Notes under the pieces: model-generated | What the model saw: the letters and a program-made list of their open reading frames with translations, nothing else | What the model was told of the DNA's origin: nothing | Database searches by the model: none | Translations under genes and position numbers: made by a program | Part shown: positions 26,297 through 34,101 of the stretch, piece by piece | Layout: every line of letters begins with the position of its first letter | How positions within the stretch are numbered: position 1 is the first letter of the stretch | Assembly (NCBI GenBank): GCA_035504415.1 | Contig: DATJRY010000013.1 | Coordinates: forward strand, 1-64,000 | DNA length: 64,000 nt | Source: Candidatus Sulfotelmatobacter sp. | GTDB taxonomy: Bacteria > Vulcanimicrobiota > Vulcanimicrobiia > Vulcanimicrobiales > Vulcanimicrobiaceae | Reading direction: 5' to 3'

Positions 26297-27153
26297 TGGT
26301 CGGCGTGCGCCGCTGGCGGACGTTCGCGTTCGCGCTCGTGCTCCTGACGCCGCTCGCGGCGTTCGCCCAACCCGCGCCCGACCAGCCGCGTCCGGAATAT
26401 GCGTTCGATCCGCCCGAGGGCTGGGCCGTCTCCTCGCGCGACGCACACGCGACGGTGTACCGCATCGGCGGCGGCGAGCAGCGCCACGTCATCGTGATCG
26501 CGACGGCGGCGTCGAGCGACGAGGCGGCCGTCGCCGAGGCGATGATGCAAACGCTTCATGCCGACACGAAGGACGTCGTCGACGAAGGCGCGGCGACGGT
26601 CTGCGGCGGCCAAGCCGCGCACCGCTGGTCGGCGATCGGACGGATCGAGGACCGTCCCGTGCGAGTCCATCTCGTCCTGGCACCCGTCACCGGCGGCCTC
26701 GCCGGCGTCGAGTACCTGCACGCGCCCGGCGTCGCCGACCGGGCGGACGCGATGGCGGCACTCGACACGATCTGCCCGGCGCCGTTCGCATTCCCGGCCA
26801 TCGCGGGATGGGCGGCGTCGACGAGCAGCCCGGCGGGGATCTTCGTGCTGCGCGCGCCCGACGGGGCCTCGTCGCTCTACGGCAGCTATCGCCGCCTGCG
26901 GGCCGACCGTTTCCCGTCCGTGTTTCACACCGACCCGCGGGCCGTCGTCGTGCGCAGTTGGTCCGAACCGTGCGGCGTCGGTCAGTTGCTGCGTTTCTCG
27001 CTGCGCCGCGACTCCACCTTACTCGAGGTCGCGCAAGGCTACGAGCGCGGCTACGCCTACGCGTTCACCTACGAGCGAACGGCACCGGCGGCCGATCCGG
27101 CGGCGATGGCCGTCTTGACGTCGATTTGCCAACCCACCACGGTACACGACTGA
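26296..27153 (+). CDS. Exported protein of unknown function
   Basis: 285 aa with a signal peptide ending AAFA before QPAPDQ. The mature protein starts YAFDPPEGWAVSSRD, a pattern common in small beta-rich lipoprotein or LpqN-like folds, and has four or five cysteines (near CGGQ, TICPAP, PCGVG, SICQP) spaced as two pairs. The ATG overlaps the serA stop (TGATG), so it is co-translated with serA. No family recognised. No obvious link to serine synthesis. Confidence 0.6.
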   Translation: MVGVRRWRTFAFALVLLTPLAAFAQPAPDQPRPEYAFDPPEGWAVSSRDAHATVYRIGGGEQRHVIVIATAASSDEAAVAEAMMQTLHADTKDVVDEGAATVCGGQAAHRWSAIGRIEDRPVRVHLVLAPVTGGLAGVEYLHAPGVADRADAMAALDTICPAPFAFPAIAGWAASTSSPAGIFVLRAPDGASSLYGSYRRLRADRFPSVFHTDPRAVVVRSWSEPCGVGQLLRFSLRRDSTLLEVAQGYERGYAYAFTYERTAPAADPAAMAVLTSICQPTTVHD

Positions 27154-27256
27154 CTCAATCGTTCGCGAACTCGACGGTGAACAAGGAATCGGCGGCGACG
27201 GGCTTGCAGTCGGCGCGCGGCAAAGGTTCGCGCACGGCGGCCCGAAGGAGAAGCGC

Positions 27257-27883
27257 ATGCGCGTGTACGTCGCACGGCACGGCGAGACGACGTGGAATCT
27301 CGCCGGCCGCTATCAGGGACGCCGCGAGTCGGCGCTGACGGCGCTCGGGATGCGGCAGGCGTTCGCGCTGGCCGGCGCGATGGACGCGCTCGCGATCGGC
27401 CGCGTCGTCGCCTCCCCGCTGCTGCGCTGCACCGCGACGGCGAAGCCGACGGCGGAGCGGCTCAACCTGCGCGTCGAGACCGACGACCGGCTGTTGGAGA
27501 TCGCGCACGGCACCTGGGAAGGCCGCATGCGTGACGAGATCGCTGCCAACGACGGTGCGCGCTACCGCGCCTGGCGCGAAAATCCCGATCAGGTCGCGTT
27601 CGACGGCGGCGAGACGCCGCACGCCGTGCTCGCGCGCTGGCGCGACTTCGCCGGTACGCTGCGGCCGGCGATGCCGACGCTGGTGGTGACGCACGACGCC
27701 GTCGTGCGCGTCGCGCTACTGGACGGCTTGGGCGCGGACGTGCCCGCCTTCTGGCGCACCCGCGTCGAGAACGGCGCCTACGCGGTCTTCGAGGTCGAGG
27801 CCGAACGGTGGACGCTGCTCGAGGAACGGGTCGACGCGCACCTGACCGGGCTGCGCGCCGACACCGGCACCCAGGCGCTTTAA
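27257..27883 (+). CDS. Phosphoglycerate-mutase-like histidine phosphatase
   Basis: 208 aa. The catalytic motif is [18 protein letters not shown] at 5-22 with His8, the acid/base Glu lies in [12 protein letters not shown], and the second histidine is in VVTHDAVVR. An AAGGAG SD precedes the ATG. It belongs to the cofactor-dependent PGM branch that includes phosphatases for alpha-ribazole phosphate, sugar phosphates and, in Hydrogenobacter and some cyanobacteria, phosphoserine. Being two genes downstream of serA it may be a phosphoserine phosphatase. Cobalamin CobC-type activity is another possibility. Confidence 0.8.
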   Translation: MRVYVARHGETTWNLAGRYQGRRESALTALGMRQAFALAGAMDALAIGRVVASPLLRCTATAKPTAERLNLRVETDDRLLEIAHGTWEGRMRDEIAANDGARYRAWRENPDQVAFDGGETPHAVLARWRDFAGTLRPAMPTLVVTHDAVVRVALLDGLGADVPAFWRTRVENGAYAVFEVEAERWTLLEERVDAHLTGLRADTGTQAL

Positions 27884-30300
27884 GCGGCCGCGATCGCGGG
27901 CGCCCGCGCGCCCCCTTCGCCACGCACCCGCTGCAGCAGCGCTTCGAGCTCGGCGCGCTGCACGCGGTGCGCCTCGGCGGCCGCGGTCAAGCCGCGCACG
28001 GACTCGATGTAGCTCGCGACCAGTGCCTGCTGGGCCGTGTTGTGCGCAAGGATCGCAGTGCCTTCGGCGCGGATCTGCGCGATCACCGTGAGCAGCCGGT
28101 CGTTCGACGCGGTCTGCTCGTGGAGCGACCGCGAGCCGTCGCGCATGACCGCGGTCATCTGGCCGAGCGAGCCGCTGATGGCGCCGATCGCCGTCGCTTG
28201 TTCGCCGGTGGCCCGGGCGATGTGCGCGATCTCGCGGTTGACGCCGCCGACGGCGGCCGACACCTCACCGATCGACGCCGCCGCGACGTCCGCGAGCGCC
28301 AGCGCGCTGGTCGCGCTCGCTCCCGATGCCGACGCCGCCGCCACCACGCCGGCGATGTCCTCGCGAATCGCCGCCACCAGCTCGCGAATCTGCCGCGTCG
28401 CGGCGGCCGATCGTTCGGCGAGATTGCGCACCTCGGCCGCGACGACGGCGAACGCGCGGCCGTCGGCACCGGCACGCGCCGCTTCGATCGCGGCGTTGAG
28501 TGCCAGCAAGTTCGTCTGCTCCGCGATCCGCTCGATCGCTTCGATGATGGTGCCGATCTCGGTCGAGGTCACTTCCAGCTCGCGCATCCGATCGCTGACG
28601 GTCGCGACGTCGCCGACGATCTCGCGCGTCGCGCGAATCAGCTCGTCGACGGCGGCCGCACCCTCGCGCGTCTTCTCGTCGGCCGATCGCGCACGCTCGG
28701 CGGCGTCGCCGGCGCCCTGAGCGACGGTGCGAATCGAGCCGCCGAAGGTCGTCACCGCGTCGCTGACGACGGTGACGTTTTGCGCCAGCGCGACGCTATT
28801 GGCCGACACGCTGGCCACGGACGCCACCATTTCCTCGACGCCCGCGCTCGCGACCGCGGCGTCGTTGGCCAGCTTCGTGCTCGACTCGTTGACGGCAGCC
28901 AACTGCTCGACGACCACGCGAAACGGTTTGCGCGCTTCGGCGCCGGCCGCGTCGCGCCGGCGCTGCAGGCCTTCGATGACGGCGTATTGCTGGTCGAACG
29001 CGCCGAGCGCGCCCTGCAGCGCGGGCGTCGATCGCGCGTCGGCCAGCGCATCGACGGCCTGGTCGGCGCGATTGGTCGTGCCGTCGAGCTCTTCACGAAC
29101 GCGGATCATGACCGCGGAGGTGCCGAGCCAGATCTCTTCGGCATTCCGCTCGGCCGCGATCGCCTCGTGCAGCGCGCGGCCGTACCCTTCGATCGCGTGC
29201 ACGACCTGCGAGAGGTGTTCGCCGGTGCGCGCCTGCTCCTCGAGCGCCGCGGCGGCTTGCCCGAGCAGCTGCGCCATCGAGTCGACCGACGCCAGTACCG
29301 CCGGCGCGGCTCGGACGTGCTCGGCCGCCGCTGCCGCGATGCCGTCGATCGCCACCGTGGCCTCGCCGACGGCGGCGGTGATCGCGGCAACGATCTCGGC
29401 CGACACGTCGGCGGCGTGCAGGCCGTGCTCGGCGCGTTCGATCGACGAACGGGTCGAGGTGGCGACGCTGCGCGTCTTGGCGCGTACTTCCTCGACCCGC
29501 GCGCCGATGTCGCGCGCAGACACGGCCGAGTACTCGGCCAGCGCGCGCACCTGCTCGGCGACGATGCTGAAGCCGCGGCCCGTCTCGCCCGAGCGTGCCG
29601 CCTCGATCGCGGCGTTGAGCGCCAGCAGGTTGGTCTGATAGGACAGGCTCGCGATCGTCGCCACGATCTCGGCTACCCGCTCCGAACCGGCGTCGAGCGC
29701 GCGCATCTTCTCGTCGACCAGCGCGACTTCGCCGGCGATGGCGCGGGTCGCACCGATCAGCTGCGCGACGGCCTGCGCGCTCTCGCGTGCTTTGCGTTCA
29801 CCCTCGCGCGCGCGTTCGAGACCCTCGCGACTGCGTTCCGCCGCGTGTCCGAGCGAGACTTCCATCTCGCTGACGGCCGAGTTGACGTCGGAGACGCCGC
29901 CGGCGAGCGAGGATACCGCGGCGTTCAGCTCGCTCAGCGTCGCGATCGCCACCTCGACTGCGTCGCCGGCCGCGCCGATGCTCGAGGCGAGCGAAGCGGC
30001 CGCGGTGACCCCGGTGCTGGCCGAGTCGCGGAAGCCGCGCTGCAAGCGGATCCCCTCGGAGCCCGCCTCGTCGCGCACGACCGACGCTGCGCGGACGCGA
30101 GCATAGACGTCCGCGATCTCGCCGGCCAACGCGACGAGTGCGGGCTCGGCGGCCGGCGCGACGACCAGCGCCGGCGCATCTGCGCCGGCCGTCTCGGGAC
30201 GCGAGCGCCGCCTGCGCCGCCGCGCGACCGCGACGAGACCGAGCAAGCCTAGCAGCACGGCCGACGCCGCGACGATCACCGGCGCGACGGTCGCTATCAC
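27880..30300 (-). CDS. Membrane-anchored receptor with two tandem MCP signalling domains
   Basis: 806 aa. One N-terminal membrane helix (about 5-27) is followed by a basic stop-transfer stretch RRRRRR. Nearly everything after is alpha-helical coiled coil. Two complete MCP hairpin tips are present: [20 protein letters not shown] then [15 protein letters not shown] (about 222-255), and [20 protein letters not shown] then [15 protein letters not shown] (about 595-628). They are 373 residues apart. No periplasmic sensor or HAMP domain is evident. Standard receptors have one tip per chain. The start is GTG 30300 without clear SD. The gene converges on the histidine phosphatase gene, overlapping by four bases. 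No che genes nearby. Confidence 0.85.
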   Translation of the reverse strand: MIATVAPVIVAASAVLLGLLGLVAVARRRRRRSRPETAGADAPALVVAPAAEPALVALAGEIADVYARVRAASVVRDEAGSEGIRLQRGFRDSASTGVTAAASLASSIGAAGDAVEVAIATLSELNAAVSSLAGGVSDVNSAVSEMEVSLGHAAERSREGLERAREGERKARESAQAVAQLIGATRAIAGEVALVDEKMRALDAGSERVAEIVATIASLSYQTNLLALNAAIEAARSGETGRGFSIVAEQVRALAEYSAVSARDIGARVEEVRAKTRSVATSTRSSIERAEHGLHAADVSAEIVAAITAAVGEATVAIDGIAAAAAEHVRAAPAVLASVDSMAQLLGQAAAALEEQARTGEHLSQVVHAIEGYGRALHEAIAAERNAEEIWLGTSAVMIRVREELDGTTNRADQAVDALADARSTPALQGALGAFDQQYAVIEGLQRRRDAAGAEARKPFRVVVEQLAAVNESSTKLANDAAVASAGVEEMVASVASVSANSVALAQNVTVVSDAVTTFGGSIRTVAQGAGDAAERARSADEKTREGAAAVDELIRATREIVGDVATVSDRMRELEVTSTEIGTIIEAIERIAEQTNLLALNAAIEAARAGADGRAFAVVAAEVRNLAERSAAATRQIRELVAAIREDIAGVVAAASASGASATSALALADVAAASIGEVSAAVGGVNREIAHIARATGEQATAIGAISGSLGQMTAVMRDGSRSLHEQTASNDRLLTVIAQIRAEGTAILAHNTAQQALVASYIESVRGLTAAAEAHRVQRAELEALLQRVRGEGGARAPAIAAA

Positions 30301-30378
30301 ATTGGCTAGATCGGCGGCCCTGCGGCGCGCTTTATGGCCACGTGACGCGCTTCACCGAAGCATTACCGACGCACGCGG

Positions 30379-30993
30379 TCAGTATCCCGGTATGCCGCTG
30401 GCCTCGACGGTCGTGCCGGCGACGATGGCGAACTCGGAGACCCGGCCGGGACGGCGGACGAACAGCGTCGCCGGCCGCGTCCCCGCGAGCGCGCCGAGGT
30501 CGCGTCGCGCGCCGTGCTGCGTGACGACGACGTGCGCGCCGGCCGGAACGCCGTCGGCGACGACGTAGCACCAGGCGCCGTCGCGCGCATAGATGGCCTT
30601 GGCGATCACGCCCGGCCGACCGGCCAGCGTCGTGTGCATGAAGTGCGCCGACGCCATCGCCAACAGCGCGGTGTCGGTCTGCGCGACGTGCGTGCCTAGC
30701 GCGCGCTCGTGGACGACGTCGACGCCGCCGACGACCAGCACGAAGGCCGCGGCGAGGGCGAGCGGCCACCACGCGCGCCCGCCGCGCGGGCGCAGCCGAA
30801 CGACGTTCGACCCGGGAACCGGGGGCAGCGTCGCCGCCAGCAGCGCGCCGACTTCTTCGGCGGCCCGCACGCGATCGGTGCAAGTCGCGCACATGCGCAG
30901 GTGCGCTTCGATCTCCTCGCGGCGATCGGAGAGCATGCCCAGCGCGTAGAGTTCGGCGTCCTCGCCGAGGTGGTCGGTCATGGATTCCTTCAT
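30379..30993 (-). CDS. Anti-sigma factor with zinc-finger-like N-terminus
   Basis: 204 aa. N-terminal ASD-type segment with HLRMCATC (HxxxCxxC, about residues 32-39), the zinc-binding motif of ZAS anti-sigma factors, then one membrane helix (PLALAAAFVLVVGGV, about 77-92) and an extracytoplasmic RskA-like domain of about 110 aa ending GIPGY. ATG overlaps the stop of the sigma-factor gene (ATGA). It should hold the ECF factor at the membrane until a signal in the periplasm, possibly linked to copper or redox state, releases it. Confidence 0.85.
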   Translation of the reverse strand: MKESMTDHLGEDAELYALGMLSDRREEIEAHLRMCATCTDRVRAAEEVGALLAATLPPVPGSNVVRLRPRGGRAWWPLALAAAFVLVVGGVDVVHERALGTHVAQTDTALLAMASAHFMHTTLAGRPGVIAKAIYARDGAWCYVVADGVPAGAHVVVTQHGARRDLGALAGTRPATLFVRRPGRVSEFAIVAGTTVEASGIPGY

Positions 30994-31472
30994 CGAACGA
31001 GCTCCGCGGCGAGGCGGCGCAGTCCCAGCGAGACGCGTCCTTTCACCGTTCCCAGCGGCAGGTCGCACGCCCGCGCGATCTCGCTTTGTGTTTGGTTGCC
31101 GTAGTACGCGCGCACGAGCGCGTCGCGCTGCTCGGGCGGAAGCCGCTGCAGCGCGGCGCGCACGCGCGCCGCCTCGATCGGGTCGACGCTCGGCCCCTCG
31201 TCGATCAGCGGCGCTTCGCGCGCCACCCGCTCCTCGCGCGCGCGCCGCCGCCCTTCGCGCCGCAGCTGATCGAAGGCCTCGTTACGCACGCAGGTGATCA
31301 AGAACGGCAACAGCGCGCCGCGCTCGGGCCGGTAGGCGTCGGGCGCGCCCAACAGGCGCGTGAACACGGCGTGCACGCAGTCGTCGGCCGCGTCGACCTC
31401 ACCGAGCACGTGATACGCGACGGCGCGCAGACGGGCGCGATGCTCGCGATACGTCTGCGCGACCGCGTTCAC
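30990..31472 (-). CDS. ECF-type RNA polymerase sigma factor
   Basis: 160 aa. Region 2 includes HVLGEVDAADDCVHAVFTRL and PFLITCVRNEAFDQLRREGR; region 4 is RLPPEQRDALVRAYYGNQTQ followed by SEIARACDLPLGTVKGRVSL, the DNA-binding helix-turn-helix. GTG 31472 overlaps the phosphoesterase stop (GTGA). It belongs to the SigK/RskA-type groups with a cognate anti-sigma gene directly downstream. It lies at the end of a cupredoxin/phosphoesterase operon it may itself transcribe. Confidence 0.9.
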   Translation of the reverse strand: MNAVAQTYREHRARLRAVAYHVLGEVDAADDCVHAVFTRLLGAPDAYRPERGALLPFLITCVRNEAFDQLRREGRRRAREERVAREAPLIDEGPSVDPIEAARVRAALQRLPPEQRDALVRAYYGNQTQSEIARACDLPLGTVKGRVSLGLRRLAAELVR

Positions 31473-32350
31473 GCCGTGCGCAGGGTGTGGTTCTCCCACG
31501 TCGCCGTCCCGCCGACGAGCTCGACGGTCCGGTACCCGATGACGTCGAGCAGATGATCCGGCGGCACTGCCAGCGGGCCCGGGCCGGGCGCCGTCCCCGG
31601 CGCCGGTTGCGGGTACGCCGTCGCGGCCGCCGTGGCGAAGCGGATCGCGCCCTCGCGATGCTCGATCACCTGATGGATGTGCCCGTTGAGGACCGTCACC
31701 GAGGAGAACCTCCGCAGCAGCGCCAGCGCCTTGGTGCCGTCGTCGGTCGTCCACCCCCACGCCGGATAGAGCGCGTACAGGGGGACGTGTCCGAACACGA
31801 CGATCGGCGTGTCGGCCGAACGCGTCTGCAAGTCGTTCGCGAGCCAGCCCAGCTGCTCCGGCCCGAGCAGCCCCATCGTCTCGCCCGAGAAGACGTTGAC
31901 CAGCGCGACGTAGTGGACGCCGCCGGCGTCCCACGAGAACCAGCCCTTCGGCGCGTCGGCGCGGCCGAACGTCGACCGGAACCGCGCGCCGCCTTCGGCG
32001 TTGATCACGTCGTGCTCGCCGGGAATCACGATCAGCGGCGCCTTGAGCGTCGCCAAGATGTCGTGCGCGGTGGCGAACTCGTCCGCCTTCGCCAAGTGGG
32101 TGACGTCGCCGGTGTGCACGACGAACGCCGGCTGCTGCGGCAGCGCGTTGAGCGCGTCGACCGCCATCTTCAGCGTGTCGGCCGGATGATCGTTGACCTT
32201 GCCGGTGAAGCCGATGTGGCTGTCGCTGATCTGCGCGAACGCGATCCGTTCGCCCGGCGTCGCGGCGCGCGCGACGCCGTCGGCGCTCAGCGCAAAGCTC
32301 AGCCCGAGGCCCGTCCAGCCGACGTGCGAGAGAAACGTGTCGCGCTTCAC
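31469..32350 (-). CDS. Exported calcineurin-like metallophosphoesterase
   Basis: 293 aa. The N-terminus (KRDTFLSH, then a hydrophobic run to AARAA) resembles a degenerate Tat or Sec signal. Metal motifs appear in order: SDSHIG, HTGDVTH, IPGEHD, FGHVP and NGHIHQ. The third motif has Glu where most of the family has Asn (GNHD), so the binuclear site may differ. GTG 32350 overlaps the cupredoxin stop, and its own stop overlaps the sigma start. This gene order suggests a periplasmic phosphoesterase working with the copper protein. Substrate unknown. Confidence 0.85.
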   Translation of the reverse strand: MKRDTFLSHVGWTGLGLSFALSADGVARAATPGERIAFAQISDSHIGFTGKVNDHPADTLKMAVDALNALPQQPAFVVHTGDVTHLAKADEFATAHDILATLKAPLIVIPGEHDVINAEGGARFRSTFGRADAPKGWFSWDAGGVHYVALVNVFSGETMGLLGPEQLGWLANDLQTRSADTPIVVFGHVPLYALYPAWGWTTDDGTKALALLRRFSSVTVLNGHIHQVIEHREGAIRFATAAATAYPQPAPGTAPGPGPLAVPPDHLLDVIGYRTVELVGGTATWENHTLRTA

Positions 32351-32664
32351 GGCTTCACCATCACGATGCCCTTCATGAACGGGTGCATCGTGCAGTGATA
32401 CGCGTAGCTGCCGGCGCTCGTGTAGGCGTGCTTCCAGCTCTCGCCGGTGCCCAACCCGCCGGAGTCGTAGGAACCGTTGTCCGCCGTCGCGGTGTGCGCG
32501 TCGTCGTCGTCGTTGACGAAGACGACGATCGTCCCCGGCTTGACCACGACGCGCGCCGGGACGAACGCGTCGTTGCGAATGTGGACCGTGGCGCTCGGAG
32601 CCGGCGCGGCGACCGGCGCGGCGGTGGCCGCGAGCAGGAGCGCGGCGGCGAAAATCGTCTGCAT
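32347..32664 (-). CDS. Small exported plastocyanin-like cupredoxin
   Basis: 105 aa with a signal peptide ending AAPA. Type-1 copper ligands are visible: His in DDAHTATAD (about residue 58) and Cys, His and Met in YHCTMHPFMKG (about 90-100). FVPARVVVKPGTIVVFVNDD is the typical cupredoxin strand pair. ATG 32664 has AGGGG ahead. A periplasmic electron carrier or copper-holding protein; it leads an operon with phosphoesterase, ECF sigma and anti-sigma genes. Confidence 0.9.
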   Translation of the reverse strand: MQTIFAAALLLAATAAPVAAPAPSATVHIRNDAFVPARVVVKPGTIVVFVNDDDDAHTATADNGSYDSGGLGTGESWKHAYTSAGSYAYHCTMHPFMKGIVMVKP

Positions 32665-32726
32665 GCCCCTGGTACGGCGCTGCCGCGCCGCGCGGATCAA
32701 TCGCCGCCGCGGCGAAGTACGGGCCC

Positions 32727-33443
32727 ATGCTGCCGCCCGCGACGGCCGCCCTGGTCGCCGCTGCCACCGCGCCCGCACCCGTGCTGATCCGGCTGACGGG
32801 AACGGTCGGTTTCGCGCTCTCCTCGACCGACGTGCTGCAAAAGCTCGAGGACCGGCTCGACCTGGGCGCCGGCGGCTACGCGCTTACGCTGGCGAGCAGC
32901 CAGGCCCAGCTCAGCTTCGACGACGGCACCCGCGTCGCGATCGGCGAACGCACCATGCTCGGTTACGCCGCGTCCGACGGCAAGACGGCGACCATCGAGC
33001 TGGCGCGCGGCGCGGTGCACGTGATCGTGCGCCCGACCAGCGTCATCGCGATCCTCACCCCGACCGCCGGCATCGCGCTCTCCGATGCCGACGCGTTCAT
33101 CGTCACCGGTCCGCGCGGAACGCAGATCGCGTGCGTGCGCTGCGCGCCGACGACCGTGCTGCGCACGCCGGCCGGCCATGCACAGCTCGGCAACTGCACG
33201 CTCGGGGACGCCGGCGCGAACGCGCTGCGGGTGCGCAGCTCGATCGCGAGCGAGAACCCGGCGATGGACGCGCTGGTCGGCGGTGCCGACGCGACCGCCG
33301 GCTGTCCGCGCAGCTCGCGCACGCACGTCGATCCGACCGGCTCGGATCCCGGCGCGCGCGATCCCTTGGCCAATGGCTGGGGAACGTTCACGGCCGGGGC
33401 GCTGTTCGCCATCTTGACGATGATCGGTCCGCACGCGGGCTGA
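32727..33443 (+). CDS. Exported FecR-domain-like protein
   Basis: 238 aa. A short hydrophobic N-terminus suggests export. Residues about 20-110 match the FecR beta domain pattern: GTVGF, then LASSQAQLSFDDGTRVAIGE and TIELARGAVHVIV. There is no sigma-binding helix ahead of it, so it resembles stand-alone FecR domain proteins rather than a true anti-sigma. A C-terminal hydrophobic segment (about 222-235) could anchor it. It is divergent from the cupredoxin-sigma operon with 62 bases between starts, so the two may share control. Confidence 0.65.
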   Translation: MLPPATAALVAAATAPAPVLIRLTGTVGFALSSTDVLQKLEDRLDLGAGGYALTLASSQAQLSFDDGTRVAIGERTMLGYAASDGKTATIELARGAVHVIVRPTSVIAILTPTAGIALSDADAFIVTGPRGTQIACVRCAPTTVLRTPAGHAQLGNCTLGDAGANALRVRSSIASENPAMDALVGGADATAGCPRSSRTHVDPTGSDPGARDPLANGWGTFTAGALFAILTMIGPHAG

Positions 33444-33459
33444 CGCGCGCGCGGTGCGC

Positions 33460-34101
33460 TCAGAGCGTGGGCGGGCTCGGCAGCGGTCGCGCCACCGCGA
33501 AGGTCGATCGCGGCAACTCGGTCGGGAAGTGCCAGCCGCTGAACGTCAGCTGCTCGTAGGCGTCGCCGCCGGCTTCGTGCGCCGACGCCTCGGCGCCGCT
33601 CGCCACCCAGTACGAACCGCTCTTCGAGAAGGTGACGCGCCCGCGGCCGCTGTGCCCGCTGGTGAACGCGATCGAGTCCGGCAAGAAGGTCAGACCGTCG
33701 ATGACGACCGCGGTGTGCACGAAGGCGCGCGCGTGCCGCGGCGTGAGGTCGAACGCGTAGTCGGTGTGGTGACCGTCCTTGACGGCGCCCGCGTAGGTGA
33801 AGACGTAGTCGGCCGGGCGCGGTGCGAGGCGCGTAACGGCGTAGCGGTAGGGGCGATTGCGGAAGATGCGCACCTCGGGCTGCGTCGCGCGCGTCCCGTT
33901 GACGGCGATGACCTCGTCGCGTTCGTCCTTGCCGCTGCGGAAGATGCGGTGCGTCTGCTCGACCGAGCGCGTCCCGGTCTGCTCGAGCGTGTACTGCACC
34001 GTGAAGACCTGCGGGTCACGCACCTGCGCCAGCGCCGTCGCGTACTTGGCGACCACCGCCTGCGGCGCGAGCAGGGTGAGCGCGGCGAGGAACGCGATCA
34101 T
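33460..34101 (-). CDS. Exported protein of unknown function
   Basis: 213 aa. Signal-like N-terminus (MIAFLAALTLLAPQAVVA), then a beta-rich body (FTVQYTLEQTGTR, YRYAVTRLAPRPADYVFTYA, GLTFLPDSIAFTSGHSGRGR, FPTELPRSTFAVARPLP). This is the alternating-strand look of periplasmic lipoprotein-carrier (LolA/LppX-like) folds, but I cannot confirm that. ATG overlaps the alaS stop (ATGA), so it is translated after alaS; no functional link is obvious. Confidence 0.6.
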   Translation of the reverse strand: MIAFLAALTLLAPQAVVAKYATALAQVRDPQVFTVQYTLEQTGTRSVEQTHRIFRSGKDERDEVIAVNGTRATQPEVRIFRNRPYRYAVTRLAPRPADYVFTYAGAVKDGHHTDYAFDLTPRHARAFVHTAVVIDGLTFLPDSIAFTSGHSGRGRVTFSKSGSYWVASGAEASAHEAGGDAYEQLTFSGWHFPTELPRSTFAVARPLPSPPTL

